From positions 1 through 45,335 of the forward strand of contig JAJYSG010000011.1 of NCBI GenBank assembly GCA_021793675.1: DNA of 45,335 bases, in the 5' to 3' direction. The notes beneath the pieces are model-generated. The model made no database searches, was not told the origin of the DNA, and was given only the letters and a program-made list of their open reading frames with translations. Positions 1-12,747 of this stretch are shown piece by piece (the stretch's first letter is position 1; each line of letters starts with the position of its first letter). Source of the stretch: Actinomycetes bacterium (GTDB lineage Bacteria; Actinomycetota; Actinomycetes; Actinomycetales; Cellulomonadaceae). The position numbers and the translations under genes were made by a program.

Positions 1-10
1 GACACCCATT

Positions 11-48
11 CAGAAATGCCCCCCGACCACCATCGGGGGGCATTTCTG
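11..48. terminator. Perfect 16-bp hairpin, bidirectional terminator
   Basis: Positions 11-26 are exactly complementary to 33-48, with a 6-nt loop. The stem has a six-G/six-C core flanked by AAAT/ATTT, so each direction ends in a short U-rich run. This suits an intrinsic terminator working both ways, for the glgB operon reading leftward and for an unseen gene beyond the left edge. From 49 to 221 I see no gene. Confidence 0.75.
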
Positions 49-221
49 CACCCACCCACACATCGCAACAGCCCGGTCCCCACCAGGTGGCTCCGCATGC
101 ACCGCGCAGCAGCACGGCACCCGCAGGAGAGCGGTGCGGCCCTCCGCCGAGCAGCGCTCCACGCGCGGAGGCGCGACGCGTTTGGAGGCGGGGCTGCGCA
201 CCGACCCGAGAGCAGAAGCAT

Positions 222-239
222 CGGGGCTCGTCGGCCCCG
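222..239 (-). terminator. Weak terminator-like hairpin after glgB
   Basis: CGGGGC at 222-227 pairs with GCCCCG at 234-239 around a 6-nt loop. On the minus strand it lies 22 nt past the glgB stop and is followed by a mildly T-rich stretch. It could end the glgE-treS-mak-glgB transcript, but the T tract is poor and the hairpin at 11-48 is far better. Confidence 0.35.
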
Positions 240-261
240 GAGTGGGTGCTGGCCGCCGGCG

Positions 262-2445
262 TCAGTCTTCGGCGATGAAGACGACGCCTCCCAGTGGCGG
301 CACGCGCACCGAGGCTGAGAACGGCCGGCCATGGTGCGGGATGGGGTCGGCTTCGATGTGCCCGAGGTTGCCGACGCCCGAGCCGCCGTAGTAGGTCGAG
401 TCGGTGTTGACGGCTTCGCGCCAGCGCCCGCCCGCGGGCAGGGCCAGGCGGTACTGCTCGTGCGGGACGCCGGAGAAGTTGACGACGACGGCGGCGGTCG
501 GAGCGCCGGGGGCCTTGCGCAGGTAGACGAGAGTGTTGCCGTCGGAGTCGTCGGAGTCGATCCACTCGAAGCCGTCCGGCGTGTTGTCGCGACGCCAGAG
601 GGCCGGGGTGTCGCGGTACACGCGGTTGAGGTCTTGGACGCATCGCCGCACCCCGGCGTGCCCGGGGTCGTCGAGCGTGAACCAGTCCAGCTCGTGCTGC
701 TCGGTCCACTCGCCGCCCTGCGCGTACTCCGACCCCATGAAGATGAGCTGCTTACCGGGGTGGGTCCACTGGTAGAGGTACAGCGCCCGGCAGCCGGCGA
801 GGCGCTGCCAGTGGTCGCCCGGCATCCGGCCGTAGATCGACCCCTTGCCGTGCACCACCTCGTCGTGCGAGAGCGGGAGGACGAACTGCTCGGAGAAGGC
901 GTACACCAGCGAGAAGGTCAGCTCGCTGTGGTGGTAGCGCCGGTGGATCGGCGCTTCCTGCATGTAGCGCAGGGTGTCGTTCATCCAGCCCATGTTCCAC
1001 TTGAGGCCGAACCCGAGCCCGCCGGTGTCGGTGGTCCGGGTGACCCCAGGCCAGGCGGTCGACTCCTCGGCGATCATGAGGATGCCCGGCGTGCGTCGGT
1101 AGGCGGTGGCGTTGGCCTCCTGGAGGAAGGAGATCGCCTCGAGGTTCTCCCGCCCGCCGTACCGGTTGGGCCGCCATTGGCCGGGGTCGCGGGAGTAGTC
1201 GAGGTAGAGCATCGACGCCACGGCGTCGACCCGCAGGCCGTCGACGTGGAACTCCTCGAACCAGTAGGTGGCGTTGGCGACGAGGAAGTTGCGCACCTCG
1301 GCACGTCCGAAGTTGAAGACGTATGTGCCCCAGTCGGGGTGCTCGCCGCGCAGCGGGTCCGGGTCCTCGTAGAGAGCCGATCCGTCGAACCGGCCGAGCG
1401 ACCACTCGTCCTTGGGGAAGTGCGCCGGCACCCAGTCGATGATGACGCCGACGCCGGCCCGGTGAAGGGCGTCGACGAGATACCGGAAGTCGTCCGGTGT
1501 GCCGTACCGGGCGGTCGGGGAGAAGTACGACGAGACCTGGTAGCCCCACGAGCCGCCGAAGGGGTGCTCGGCGACCGGCATGAACTCGACGTGCGTGAAG
1601 CCCATGTCGACGACGTACTCGGTGAGGCGGGTGGCCAGGTCGCGGTAGGTCATCCCGGCACGCCAGGAGCCGAGGTGCACCTCGTAGATCGACAGCGGAC
1701 CGTCGTGAGGATCGGTGGCGGCGCGGGCGGCGAGCCACGCGTCGTCGCGCCACGTGAAGGACGACTCGACGACCACGGAGGCGGTGGCGGGTGGCACCTC
1801 GGTGCCCTTGGCGAGCGGGTCGGCCTTCTGCCGCCAGACGCCGTCCGAGCCGACGATCTCGAACTTGTAGACCGTGCCCGGGCCGACTCCTGGCACGAAC
1901 AGCTCCCACACCCCGCAGTCGCCGAGCGAGCGCATCGCGTACTGCTGGCCCTGCCAGTACGAGAAGTCGCCGATGGCGCGTACGGCCTGCGCGGTGGGAG
2001 CCCAGACCGCGAACGCCGTACCCACGACCTCGCCGAGCGGGTCGGGGTAGCGGTGCACGTTGGCGCCCAGCACGGTCCAGAGCTGCTCGTGGCGTCCCTC
2101 GCGCAGCAGGTGCTGGTCGAGCTCGCCGATCGTCGGCAGGAAGCGGTACGGATCGTCGAGCACGATGGTGTCGGCCCCGCGCGTGACGGCGAGCCGGTAC
2201 GACGGCACGTCCGTGCGATCGAGCACGGCGACCCAGATGCCGTCGAGCTCGTGCGACGCCTCGGTCCGGCCGTCGGCCGTGACGACCACGACCCGGTCGG
2301 CCATCGGCTGCAGCGTGCGCACCGTGACCGTGCCGTCGCCGGCGTGGGCGCCGAGCACCGCGTGCGGGTCGTGGAACAGGCCCGCAGCGACCCGTCGCAA
2401 GACGTCGTCGTCGACAGGAACCGGGGCGGGAGCGACGGTCGTCAT
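262..2445 (-). CDS. glgB: 1,4-alpha-glucan branching enzyme GlgB (GH13)
   Basis: Cytoplasmic glucan branching enzyme (EC 2.4.1.18) that makes alpha-1,6 branches in glycogen-like glucan. The 727-aa product is full length for the family. An N-terminal carbohydrate-binding/beta-sandwich region runs to about residue 250. The catalytic barrel follows, with the nucleophile Asp at about 407 in GLRVDAVASM, the acid Glu at about 460 in MIAEEST and the SHDEV motif near 528; a C-terminal beta domain closes the protein. The ATG at 2445 is chosen because a G-rich Shine-Dalgarno stretch (GGGTAGGGGG) directly precedes it. The same frame stays open upstream inside mak, but that is overlap, not fusion. It is the last gene of the GlgE-pathway cluster, 52 nt after mak, and branches the linear chains made by GlgE. 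Confidence 0.97.
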   Translation of the reverse strand: MTTVAPAPVPVDDDVLRRVAAGLFHDPHAVLGAHAGDGTVTVRTLQPMADRVVVVTADGRTEASHELDGIWVAVLDRTDVPSYRLAVTRGADTIVLDDPYRFLPTIGELDQHLLREGRHEQLWTVLGANVHRYPDPLGEVVGTAFAVWAPTAQAVRAIGDFSYWQGQQYAMRSLGDCGVWELFVPGVGPGTVYKFEIVGSDGVWRQKADPLAKGTEVPPATASVVVESSFTWRDDAWLAARAATDPHDGPLSIYEVHLGSWRAGMTYRDLATRLTEYVVDMGFTHVEFMPVAEHPFGGSWGYQVSSYFSPTARYGTPDDFRYLVDALHRAGVGVIIDWVPAHFPKDEWSLGRFDGSALYEDPDPLRGEHPDWGTYVFNFGRAEVRNFLVANATYWFEEFHVDGLRVDAVASMLYLDYSRDPGQWRPNRYGGRENLEAISFLQEANATAYRRTPGILMIAEESTAWPGVTRTTDTGGLGFGLKWNMGWMNDTLRYMQEAPIHRRYHHSELTFSLVYAFSEQFVLPLSHDEVVHGKGSIYGRMPGDHWQRLAGCRALYLYQWTHPGKQLIFMGSEYAQGGEWTEQHELDWFTLDDPGHAGVRRCVQDLNRVYRDTPALWRRDNTPDGFEWIDSDDSDGNTLVYLRKAPGAPTAAVVVNFSGVPHEQYRLALPAGGRWREAVNTDSTYYGGSGVGNLGHIEADPIPHHGRPFSASVRVPPLGGVVFIAED

Positions 2446-2497
2446 CCCCCTACCCAACCACCGTGCGCCGCACGCGCCAGCGCACCACCCCGTCGGG

Positions 2498-3810
2498 CTA
2501 GCCCAGCAACCGCGACACCCCCGCCAGGGGGATCGGCAGCCAGCTGGGACGGTTGCGCTGCTCGTACACCGCCTCGTAGAGCGCCTTGTCGAGCTCGAAC
2601 GCCCGCAGCAGGCTGCCGGCCGCGCCGCTGCCCTGTGCCAGGGTGGTCCCGGCTGCCGCGTCGTACGCCGCCAGCGCCGCCCGGCGAGCGCTGCCGGACC
2701 AGGCGCCGGCGGCCTCGCCCCGCAACCCACCGACCGCGGCGGCGTAGTCGAACGACCGGACCAGGCCCGCGACGTCGCGCACCGCGAAGTCGGGACGGGT
2801 CCGCTCGGCGAGGGGTGCGAGCGGTTCACCCTCGAAGTCCGTGACGAACCACCGGCCGTTCGAGCGCAGCACCTGGCCCAGGTGGAGGTCGCCGTGGACA
2901 CGCTGCCGCGCCGGCGCCGTCGGAGCGGAGGACAGGTCCGCGAGGACGCCGTCCACGCCGGCCCGGAACGCCGTGAGCGCTGGCACCTGGCCGACGGCCC
3001 AGGTGAACCGCTCGGCCACCTGGCGGGCCACGGCGCCGGCACCGTCCTCGGCGGCAGCGCTGCCGAATCCCCTGACCAGGGCGGCGTGCATGTCCGCCAC
3101 GAGCCCACCGAGCAGCGCGGCCTCGTCGTCGAACGTCCGGTGCTCCCGAGCGTGGTGGCACGCCAGCTCGAAGCCGTCCTCCGCGTCCGGCACGAATGCG
3201 CTCATCACGCCGAGGTACCCCTCGGCCGGGCTGCCGTCACCAGCCGTCCAGCGCGCGACGAGCCAGCCCAGCGGTGTCGGCACGCCGTCCCACCCGACCT
3301 CGACCAGCCGGCGCGGGACGTCGACGTCGGGGTTCGACCCGTCGGCGATCGTGCGGAGCACCTTGAGGATGGCCACCGGACGGCTCGACCCGCGGCCCGG
3401 CAGGATCACCGACGTGTTGGACTGCTCGCCCGTCATCACCCGCGCGGCAGCCGGCTCGACCGACGCCCCCGGACCCTGCGCGGCGGCGAGCCAGCGCTGC
3501 AGGAACTCCGGGTCGCCGGCACCGTCGCGGACCGTGGTCCCCCCGAGGCTGCCGATGACGTCGCCCGGCCCCGGCCCGAACGCCAACGGCACCTGCAGCA
3601 CGGCGTCCACGCCCCGGGCCTGCACCCGCACCAGGAGGATCCGCACCCGGGCACCGGTGGGCTCGTCGGGGAAGGTCAGCGTCCCGACGAGCCCGACGTC
3701 GGCGGCGCCGGTCTTCGCGGGGAACCAGCGGCGTGCGGGCAGCCACGCGCGCAGCAGCGCGACGAGCGCGTCGTCGGCGGGGTCACCGCGCGGTGGGACG
3801 GCGACGAGCA

Positions 3811-3811
<1 letters not shown>
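2498..3811 (-). CDS. mak: Maltokinase Mak (Pep2 family)
   Basis: Phosphorylates maltose with ATP to alpha-maltose 1-phosphate, the donor for GlgE (EC 2.7.1.175). The 437-aa protein has an N-terminal cap domain and a kinase lobe like aminoglycoside phosphotransferases. The catalytic loop HGDLHLGQ lies at 306-313 with catalytic Asp308, and the metal-binding Asp325 is in the segment TDFEGEP. Length is close to mycobacterial Mak (about 455 aa). Its ATG shares one base with the treS stop (TGATG at 3809-3813), so translation is probably coupled to treS. In this organism treS and mak are separate genes rather than the TreS-Mak fusion seen in some bacteria. Confidence 0.95.
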
Positions 3812-7640
<3,829 letters not shown>

Positions 7641-7647
7641 AGGTGCG

Positions 7648-7653
7648 AACCTA
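7648..7653 (-). promoter_or_regulatory. -10 element for leaderless glgE
   Basis: On the minus strand TAGGTT is followed by 7 nt and then the GTG at 7640. This spacing puts the transcription start on or next to the start codon. No clear Shine-Dalgarno sequence is present and no convincing -35 is visible. Confidence 0.55.
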
Positions 7654-7699
7654 TCCGGCGCCCGGCGCGGGAGCCATCTGCAACGCCTGTGCGCCGCCG

Positions 7700-9874
7700 C
7701 TAGCCGCGCGGCACGTAGACCCGCAGGCTGAGCGGCTCGAGCGTGACGACCTCGTCGGGCGTCGGGTGCAGGCCGCCGTGGATCGCCGAGTCGCGTGCGT
7801 CGTCCGGGTGGTCCCACATGGAGTCCCACACGAGCTCCCACGGCTGGCCCGCGGCGGTGAGCCGCACGTCGACCGGGTTGAGCGCGCCGTTGACGACGAG
7901 CAGCACGGAGTCGCCGTCCTTGGTGGTGCGCGCCATCTGGAACGTCCGCAGCGAGGCGTCGTGCCAACGGCCGTGGTCGAACTCGGTCCCTTCGGGGGTG
8001 TACCAGGCGAGGTCGGGCGGCGCGCCGTCGACCGCCGGCCGGCCGGTGTAGAAGCTCGTCGCGCGCAGCGCCGGGTGCGCCTGGCGCAGGCCGACGAGGA
8101 ACCGCGCCGTCGCCAGCAGGTCGTGCCGCCATCCGGTGAGGTCCCAGTGCACCCAGGACACCTCGCCGTCCTGGCAGTACGCGTTGTTGTTGCCGGACTG
8201 CGTGCGGCCCAGCTCGTCCCCGGCGGTGATCATCGGCGTGCCGGCGGCCAGCACGAGCGTGGCGAACAGGTTGCGGATCGACCGCCGCCGCAGCGGCAGC
8301 AGGTCGGCGGCCGGGGAGTCCGCCAGGACCGGCCCCTCGACCCCGTGGTTCCAGGAGCGGTTGTCGTCCGAGCCGTCCCGGTTCTGCTCGCCGTTGGCCA
8401 GGTTGTGCTTGTGGTCGTAGGCGACGAGGTCGGCCATCGTGAAGCCGTCGTGCGCGGTGACGAAGTTCACCGACGCCGTGGGGCTGCGCATGAGGGGCGG
8501 CGTGCCGTGGCCGAACAGGTCGACGGAACCCGACAGCCGGGTCGCGAGGTCCCGCAGCCGGTGGCCCGGCAGCCCGTGCGCGGCCCGCCCCGGGTCGGCC
8601 AGCCAGAACGAGCGGACGGCGTTGCGGAACCTGTCGTTCCACTCGGCGAACGGGGGCGGGAACTGCCCGGTTCGCCAGCCGCCCGGGCCGATGTCCCACG
8701 GCTCGGCGACGAGCTTCAGCCCGTGCAGCTCCGGGTCCTGCCCGGCGGCCACGAGCAGCGGATGGTCCGACGAGAAACCCTGCTGCCCACGGCCGAGCGT
8801 CACCGCCAGGTCGAACCGGAAGCCGTCGACGCCGACGGTCTGCGCCCAGTAGCGCAGCGAGTCCAGCGCCAGCCGCACCACCTCCGGCCGGCGGAAGTCG
8901 AGCGCGGCACCGGTGCCGGTGACGTCGACCAGCGAAGCCGGGATGTTGCCGTCGTGCAGGTAGTACATCGCGTTGTCCAGGCCCCGCCACGACAGGTGCT
9001 GCCCCGTGAGGCCGCCCTCGCACGTGTGGTTGTAGACGACGTCGAGCAGCACCTCCAGGCCCGCGGCGTGCAGCTGGTGCACCGCGGCCCGCAGCTCGTC
9101 GAGCACTGCGGCCGGGCCTGCCTGCCGGGCCGCCGCCGTGGCGTAGCCGGCATGCGGTGCGAAGAAGCCCAGCGTGCTGTAGCCCCAGTAGTTGGCCAGG
9201 CCCTTCGCGACCAGGTGCGGCTCGGTGGCGCAGGCGTGGACGGGCAGCAGCTCGACCGCGGTCACGCCGAGCCGCTGCAGGTGCCCGACCACCGCGGGGT
9301 GCGCCAGCCCGAGATACGTGCCGCGCAGCTCCGGCGGCACCGCCGGGTGCTCCCGCGTCAGGCCCTTGACGTGCGCCTCGTAGACCACCGTGTCGCGCCA
9401 CGGCGTCCACGGGCGGTTGCTCGCCGGGTCCGGGCCGGGCAGGTGCCGGGTGTCCACGACGACGCCGTGCGGGACCTGGCGCGCCGAGTCGCGGGGGTCC
9501 GGAGCGCCGAACGGGTCGCCTCGCAGCTCGTCGTCCACGACGTGGCCGTAGGTGGCCGGTCCGTAGCCCACCGTGCCCGCCAGGCCGCGGGCGTAGGGGT
9601 CGACGAGGAGCTTCGCGGGGTTGTAGCGCAGCCCGTAGGCCGGTTCCCAGGGGCCGTGCGCGCGGAAGCCGTAGCGCTGTCCCGGCCGCACGCCGGGCAC
9701 CCGGGCCCAGAAGGCGCCCAGTCGAGGGCCCTCGAGCAGGACCCGCCGCTCGCTGTCGTCGTCGAGCAGGCAGAGCTCGACCGCCTCCGCGTGCGGTGCC
9801 AGGACGGCCACCTCGACGCCCTCGTCCGTCACGTGCACGCCCAGGCGTGGGGGTCGAGGGCGTGGGGGTGTCAC
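7700..9874 (-). CDS. glgX: Glycogen debranching enzyme GlgX
   Basis: GH13 isoamylase-type enzyme that hydrolyses alpha-1,6 branches, normally on phosphorylase-trimmed glycogen. The 724-aa product has an N-terminal CBM48-like domain (about 8-110) and then the barrel with WRDTVVYEAHVKGLT. The nucleophile Asp is at about 355 in GVDGFRFDLAV and the acid Glu at about 391 in LVAEPWDIG; FVTAHDGFT and the GDELGRTQSGNNNAYCQD segment typical of GlgX/TreX follow. The GTG at 9874 is preceded by CACAAT plus 6 nt and no ribosome site, so a leaderless start is likely. TreX-type activity in trehalose production from glycogen is the main alternative, but no treY or treZ is in view. Confidence 0.93.
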   Translation of the reverse strand: MTPPRPRPPRLGVHVTDEGVEVAVLAPHAEAVELCLLDDDSERRVLLEGPRLGAFWARVPGVRPGQRYGFRAHGPWEPAYGLRYNPAKLLVDPYARGLAGTVGYGPATYGHVVDDELRGDPFGAPDPRDSARQVPHGVVVDTRHLPGPDPASNRPWTPWRDTVVYEAHVKGLTREHPAVPPELRGTYLGLAHPAVVGHLQRLGVTAVELLPVHACATEPHLVAKGLANYWGYSTLGFFAPHAGYATAAARQAGPAAVLDELRAAVHQLHAAGLEVLLDVVYNHTCEGGLTGQHLSWRGLDNAMYYLHDGNIPASLVDVTGTGAALDFRRPEVVRLALDSLRYWAQTVGVDGFRFDLAVTLGRGQQGFSSDHPLLVAAGQDPELHGLKLVAEPWDIGPGGWRTGQFPPPFAEWNDRFRNAVRSFWLADPGRAAHGLPGHRLRDLATRLSGSVDLFGHGTPPLMRSPTASVNFVTAHDGFTMADLVAYDHKHNLANGEQNRDGSDDNRSWNHGVEGPVLADSPAADLLPLRRRSIRNLFATLVLAAGTPMITAGDELGRTQSGNNNAYCQDGEVSWVHWDLTGWRHDLLATARFLVGLRQAHPALRATSFYTGRPAVDGAPPDLAWYTPEGTEFDHGRWHDASLRTFQMARTTKDGDSVLLVVNGALNPVDVRLTAAGQPWELVWDSMWDHPDDARDSAIHGGLHPTPDEVVTLEPLSLRVYVPRG

Positions 9875-9880
9875 GTGACC

Positions 9881-9886
9881 ATTGTG
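9881..9886 (-). promoter_or_regulatory. -10-like element for leaderless glgX
   Basis: CACAAT on the minus strand lies 6 nt before the glgX GTG. The same hexamer and spacing precede the plus-strand GTG at 22149. It has C instead of the first consensus T. Confidence 0.4.
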
Positions 9887-9922
9887 CGGTGAGGCGGGAC
9901 CAAGGTCGGGCACGCGCGCGGC

Positions 9923-9942
9923 GGCAGGTAACGTTCCCTGCC
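9923..9942 (+). promoter_or_regulatory. -10 element and inverted repeat before etfB
   Basis: TAACGT at 9929-9934 lies 8 nt before the etfB GTG. It is enclosed by the inverted repeat GGCAGG (9923-9928) and CCTGCC (9937-9942), which ends exactly at the start codon. This could be an operator or a short hairpin at the 5' end of a leaderless mRNA. Confidence 0.5.
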
Positions 9943-10734
9943 GTGAGAATCGTCGTCGCCGTCAAGCACGTGCCGGACATCCAGGCGGAGCGCGGCCTCG
10001 GCCCCGACGGCCGGATGGTCCGCGACGGCGGGGATGGCACGCTCAACGAGGTGGACGAGAACGCGGTCGAGGCCGCGCTCGTCGTCGCGGAGGCGGCCGG
10101 CGACGCCGAGGTGATCGCCCTCACCATGGGCCCGGACGACGCGGTGGACGCCGCGCGCCGCGCGCTGCAGATGGGTGCCCACCGCGCGGTCCACGTGCTC
10201 GACGAGGCTGCCGCCGGGTCCGACGCGCTCGGCACGGCGCACGTGCTCGCGGCGGCCGTGCAGCGCATCGCCCAGGACGGCCCGGTCGACCTCGTCGTCA
10301 CCGGCATGGCCGCCACGGACGGCCTGACGTCCCTGGTGCCGGCTGCGCTCGCGGCCGAGCTGGGCATGGCGTCGCTGACGCTGGCCGTCGACATCACGGT
10401 GGCCGGCGGCCGGGTGACCGTGCGCCGCGAGCTCGACCACGCCGACGAGACGCTGCGCGCGGCGCTGCCGGCGCTGGTCTCGGTGTCCGACCGTGCCAAC
10501 GAGGCGCGCTACCCGAACTTCGCCGGCATCATGGCGGCCCGCACCAAGCCGGTGACGGTGTGGTCGCTGGCGGACCTGGGCGTCGACCCCGGCTCCGTGG
10601 GATCGGCGGGCGCGCGGACCCGGATCCTGTCCGCGGCACCGCGACCGGCCCGTGAGGACCGCGTCCTGGTCACCGACACCGGGGACGCTGGTGTGAAGCT
10701 CGCTGCCTACCTCGTCGAGCACAAGCTCGCCTGA
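9943..10734 (+). CDS. etfB: Electron transfer flavoprotein beta subunit
   Basis: Small ETF subunit (FixA family, AMP-binding) that accepts electrons from acyl-CoA and related dehydrogenases together with EtfA. The 263-aa product opens with the family signature RIVVAVKHVPDIQ. It carries NEVDENAVEAAL around residues 37-48, the nucleotide-loop region VVTGMAATDGLTSLVPAALAAELGM, and the ETF-beta segment RYPNFAGIMAARTKPVTVWSLADLG. The length is normal. The GTG at 9943 lacks a Shine-Dalgarno sequence but has a TAACGT hexamer 8 nt upstream. It is followed after 13 nt by etfA, an operon layout found in many actinobacteria and like the fixA-fixB pair of M. tuberculosis. Confidence 0.95.
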   Translation: MRIVVAVKHVPDIQAERGLGPDGRMVRDGGDGTLNEVDENAVEAALVVAEAAGDAEVIALTMGPDDAVDAARRALQMGAHRAVHVLDEAAAGSDALGTAHVLAAAVQRIAQDGPVDLVVTGMAATDGLTSLVPAALAAELGMASLTLAVDITVAGGRVTVRRELDHADETLRAALPALVSVSDRANEARYPNFAGIMAARTKPVTVWSLADLGVDPGSVGSAGARTRILSAAPRPAREDRVLVTDTGDAGVKLAAYLVEHKLA

Positions 10735-10747
10735 CCGGAGGACCCCC

Positions 10748-11695
10748 GTGACCGTCCTGGTGCTGCTCGACCACGCCGACACCGGCGAGCTGCGCGCGAC
10801 CGCGCCCGAGCTCGTCGCCCTCGCCCGCACGCTGGGCGACCCCGTCGAGGGTGTCTGGGTGGGCGCCGCGCCGCTGCCCGCGCAGCTGCCGTCCGGGCTG
10901 TCCCGGGTGCACCGCGTCGCGGTGGCGCACGACGAGCACCTGGCCGCCGTCGTCTCCGAGGCCGTGGCCGCCGTGGTGGACGCCACCGCCGCGTCCGCAG
11001 TGCTGCTCGCCGCGACGTTCGAGAACAAGGACGTCGCCGCGCGGCTCGGGGCGCTGCACGGCGCGGGCGTCGTCACCGACGCGGACGCGGTGAGCCTCGA
11101 GCTCGGGCACGTCGTCGCCGGCAAGACCGTGCTGGCGGGGACCTGGACCACGCGCGTCGAGGTCGTCGCACCGCTGGCCGCGGTGCTGGTCAAGGCCGGG
11201 GCGGCGGAGGCGGCCGCGCCGGACGGTGTGCCCACGGTCGTCGAGCACACCGTCGCGCCGTCGTACGTCGGCGGGCTCGTCGAGGTCGTCGAGCGCACCG
11301 AGCGCGCGGGCACCGGGCGTCCGGACCTGGCCAGCGCGCAGACGGTGATCGTCGGCGGCCGCGGCACGCAGGGCGACTTCGGGCCGCTCGAAGAGCTGGC
11401 CGACGTGCTGGGCGCCGCGATCGGGGCCACCCGGGTGGCGACCGACGAGGGCTGGATCGCGCGCGAGGCGCAGGTCGGCCAGACCGGGGTGACCGTCTCG
11501 CCGCGGCTCTACATCGGGGCGGGCGTCTCGGGCGCCGTGCACCACCGCGGTGGCATGCAGGCGGCCGGCACCATCGTCGCGGTCAACGACGACCCGGACG
11601 CGCCGATCTTCGAGATCGCGGACTACGGGGTCGTCGGAGACCTGTTCACGGTGCTGCCGCAGGTCACCGCTGAGCTGCGGCGGTTGCGGGGCTAG
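10748..11695 (+). CDS. etfA: Electron transfer flavoprotein alpha subunit
   Basis: Large ETF subunit (FixB family) that binds FAD and passes electrons to the respiratory chain, usually through ETF-quinone oxidoreductase (not in this window). The 315-aa protein has an N-terminal nucleotide-fold domain and a C-terminal FAD domain with GDFGPLEELADVLGAAIGATR near residue 208, VSPRLYIGAGVSGAVHHRGGM near 255 and a late APIFEIADYGVVGDL. The usual IQHLAGM is replaced by VHHRGGM. A strong GGAGG (10737-10741) 6 nt before the GTG fixes the start. The stop codon TAG overlaps the stop of the convergent gene at a CTAG palindrome, leaving no room for a terminator between them. Confidence 0.95.
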   Translation: MTVLVLLDHADTGELRATAPELVALARTLGDPVEGVWVGAAPLPAQLPSGLSRVHRVAVAHDEHLAAVVSEAVAAVVDATAASAVLLAATFENKDVAARLGALHGAGVVTDADAVSLELGHVVAGKTVLAGTWTTRVEVVAPLAAVLVKAGAAEAAAPDGVPTVVEHTVAPSYVGGLVEVVERTERAGTGRPDLASAQTVIVGGRGTQGDFGPLEELADVLGAAIGATRVATDEGWIAREAQVGQTGVTVSPRLYIGAGVSGAVHHRGGMQAAGTIVAVNDDPDAPIFEIADYGVVGDLFTVLPQVTAELRRLRG

Positions 11696-12675
11696 TCGGC
11701 CAGGTCGCGCAGCCAGCGCAGCGCGGCGTCGGCGTGCGCCGACTGGAACGGGCGCAGGTTGGGCACGCCCGGGGGCGCCGGCTGCAGGGACCCCCACACG
11801 AGGGAGCCCGTCAGGCCAGCGAGGCCGGCGCGCAGCTCGTCGTGCGACACGTGCGGGGCGTGCTGGGCGAACAGCGTCGCCGGGTCCCCGCCGCCCTGCG
11901 CCCCCACGGAGGCGAGCAGGAACGCCAGGTCGAACCAGCTCGCACCGACGGAGGCGTGCAGCCAGTCGATGAGCCACACCTTGCCGTCGGCGTCGATCAT
12001 GACGTTGTCCGCGCGCAGGTCGCCGTGGACGATCCCGTCGCCCACGGTGCAGTCGAGCGCCGCCTGCTCCCAGGCGGCGAGGTCGGGCAGCCGCTCGAGC
12101 GCCCAGCCGGCGATCGGCCCGCCGGTGGCCGCGAACTCCGCACGCACCTCCGGTGCGGCGGTGCGCATGCGGCACCAGCCGGTGAACTCGTCGGCGAGCA
12201 GGTCGGCGGTGCGCGGCAGCGAGCGACCCGGCAGCGGTGTGGCGACGGACAGCACGTCGAGGGTACCGAGCACCAGGTCCAGGTCGGAGCGCTTCCAGGG
12301 GATCTCCGGGGAGCGGCCGTGCACCGCCTGGAACCCCAGGAGCACCCACTCGCCGTCGTCGTCCGCCCACTGCAGGTGCGGCGCCGGGACCTGCGGGGGC
12401 AGCGCCGCGGCGGCGACGATCTCCTGACGCGCCTCGGCGAGCGCCACCGGGCTGATGTCGTGCGAGACCGCCTTGACGAAGACGTCGCGGCCGTCCATCA
12501 GCTCCAGGACGGCGACGAACCCGGGGGAGAACCCCTCGGTCGCCGTGATCTCTGCGGTCACCTGCGCACCGGCCAGCTCATCGATGCGCCGCCGCACGTG
12601 CCGCGGAAGATCGCGCCAGTCCAGCCGCTGCCCGCTGAACGCGTGCGGCAGCGTGACGGCGTCGTCGGCACTCAC
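11692..12675 (-). CDS. Aminoglycoside phosphotransferase-fold (APH) protein
   Basis: A protein-kinase-like small-molecule kinase of the APH/choline kinase superfamily; the substrate cannot be named. The 327-aa product shows a nucleotide-binding lobe with the candidate ATP lysine in DVFVKAVSHD and the catalytic loop HGDLRADN with Asp at about 219. A metal-binding Asp lies in VWLIDWLHAS. The sequence then reads SWFDLAFLLASVG, typical of actinobacterial housekeeping APH-like proteins rather than resistance enzymes. The GTG at 12675 is favoured because CAGGAT lies 7 nt before it and AGGA could also serve as a ribosome site; an ATG at 12684 adds three residues. Its stop overlaps that of etfA, and its promoter region faces iscS. 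Confidence 0.8.
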   Translation of the reverse strand: MSADDAVTLPHAFSGQRLDWRDLPRHVRRRIDELAGAQVTAEITATEGFSPGFVAVLELMDGRDVFVKAVSHDISPVALAEARQEIVAAAALPPQVPAPHLQWADDDGEWVLLGFQAVHGRSPEIPWKRSDLDLVLGTLDVLSVATPLPGRSLPRTADLLADEFTGWCRMRTAAPEVRAEFAATGGPIAGWALERLPDLAAWEQAALDCTVGDGIVHGDLRADNVMIDADGKVWLIDWLHASVGASWFDLAFLLASVGAQGGGDPATLFAQHAPHVSHDELRAGLAGLTGSLVWGSLQPAPPGVPNLRPFQSAHADAALRWLRDLAD

Positions 12676-12734
12676 GGGGGACATCCTGCCAGGTGCGGGA
12701 CGGGACCAGCGATCGGTGTCCAGCGGACGGTTCG

Positions 12735-12740
12735 TAGACT
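12735..12740 (+). promoter_or_regulatory. -10 element for leaderless iscS
   Basis: TAGACT followed by 7 nt and the iscS ATG. The same hexamer with 6 nt precedes gatC. No good -35 is visible and there is only a weak GAGG close to the start codon. Confidence 0.55.
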
Positions 12741-12747
12741 CGAGGCG

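Noticed and set aside
49..221. Small ORFs and possible RNA gene left of glgB
   Set aside because: No ribosome site, family motif or tRNA-like fold; the frames are random high-GC openings.
331..2844. Long plus-strand open frame (837 codons) opposite glgB
   Set aside because: Antisense shadow of a high-GC gene. The translation is Val/Gly/Arg/Asp-rich with no family signature, while glgB on the other strand has all catalytic motifs. The same applies to the other long frames opposite glgE, gatA, ilvD and putA.
262..3108. A single 948-aa minus-strand reading frame joining mak sequence to GlgB
   Set aside because: The upstream third is mak read in the wrong frame. mak has its own intact frame ending at 2498, and glgB has a good ribosome site and ATG at 2445.
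12682..12684. ATG start of the APH-fold gene
   Set aside because: The purine-rich AGG abuts the ATG with no spacing, whereas the GTG at 12675 has both AGGA and a CAGGAT box at suitable distances. The difference is only three residues, so it is not settled.
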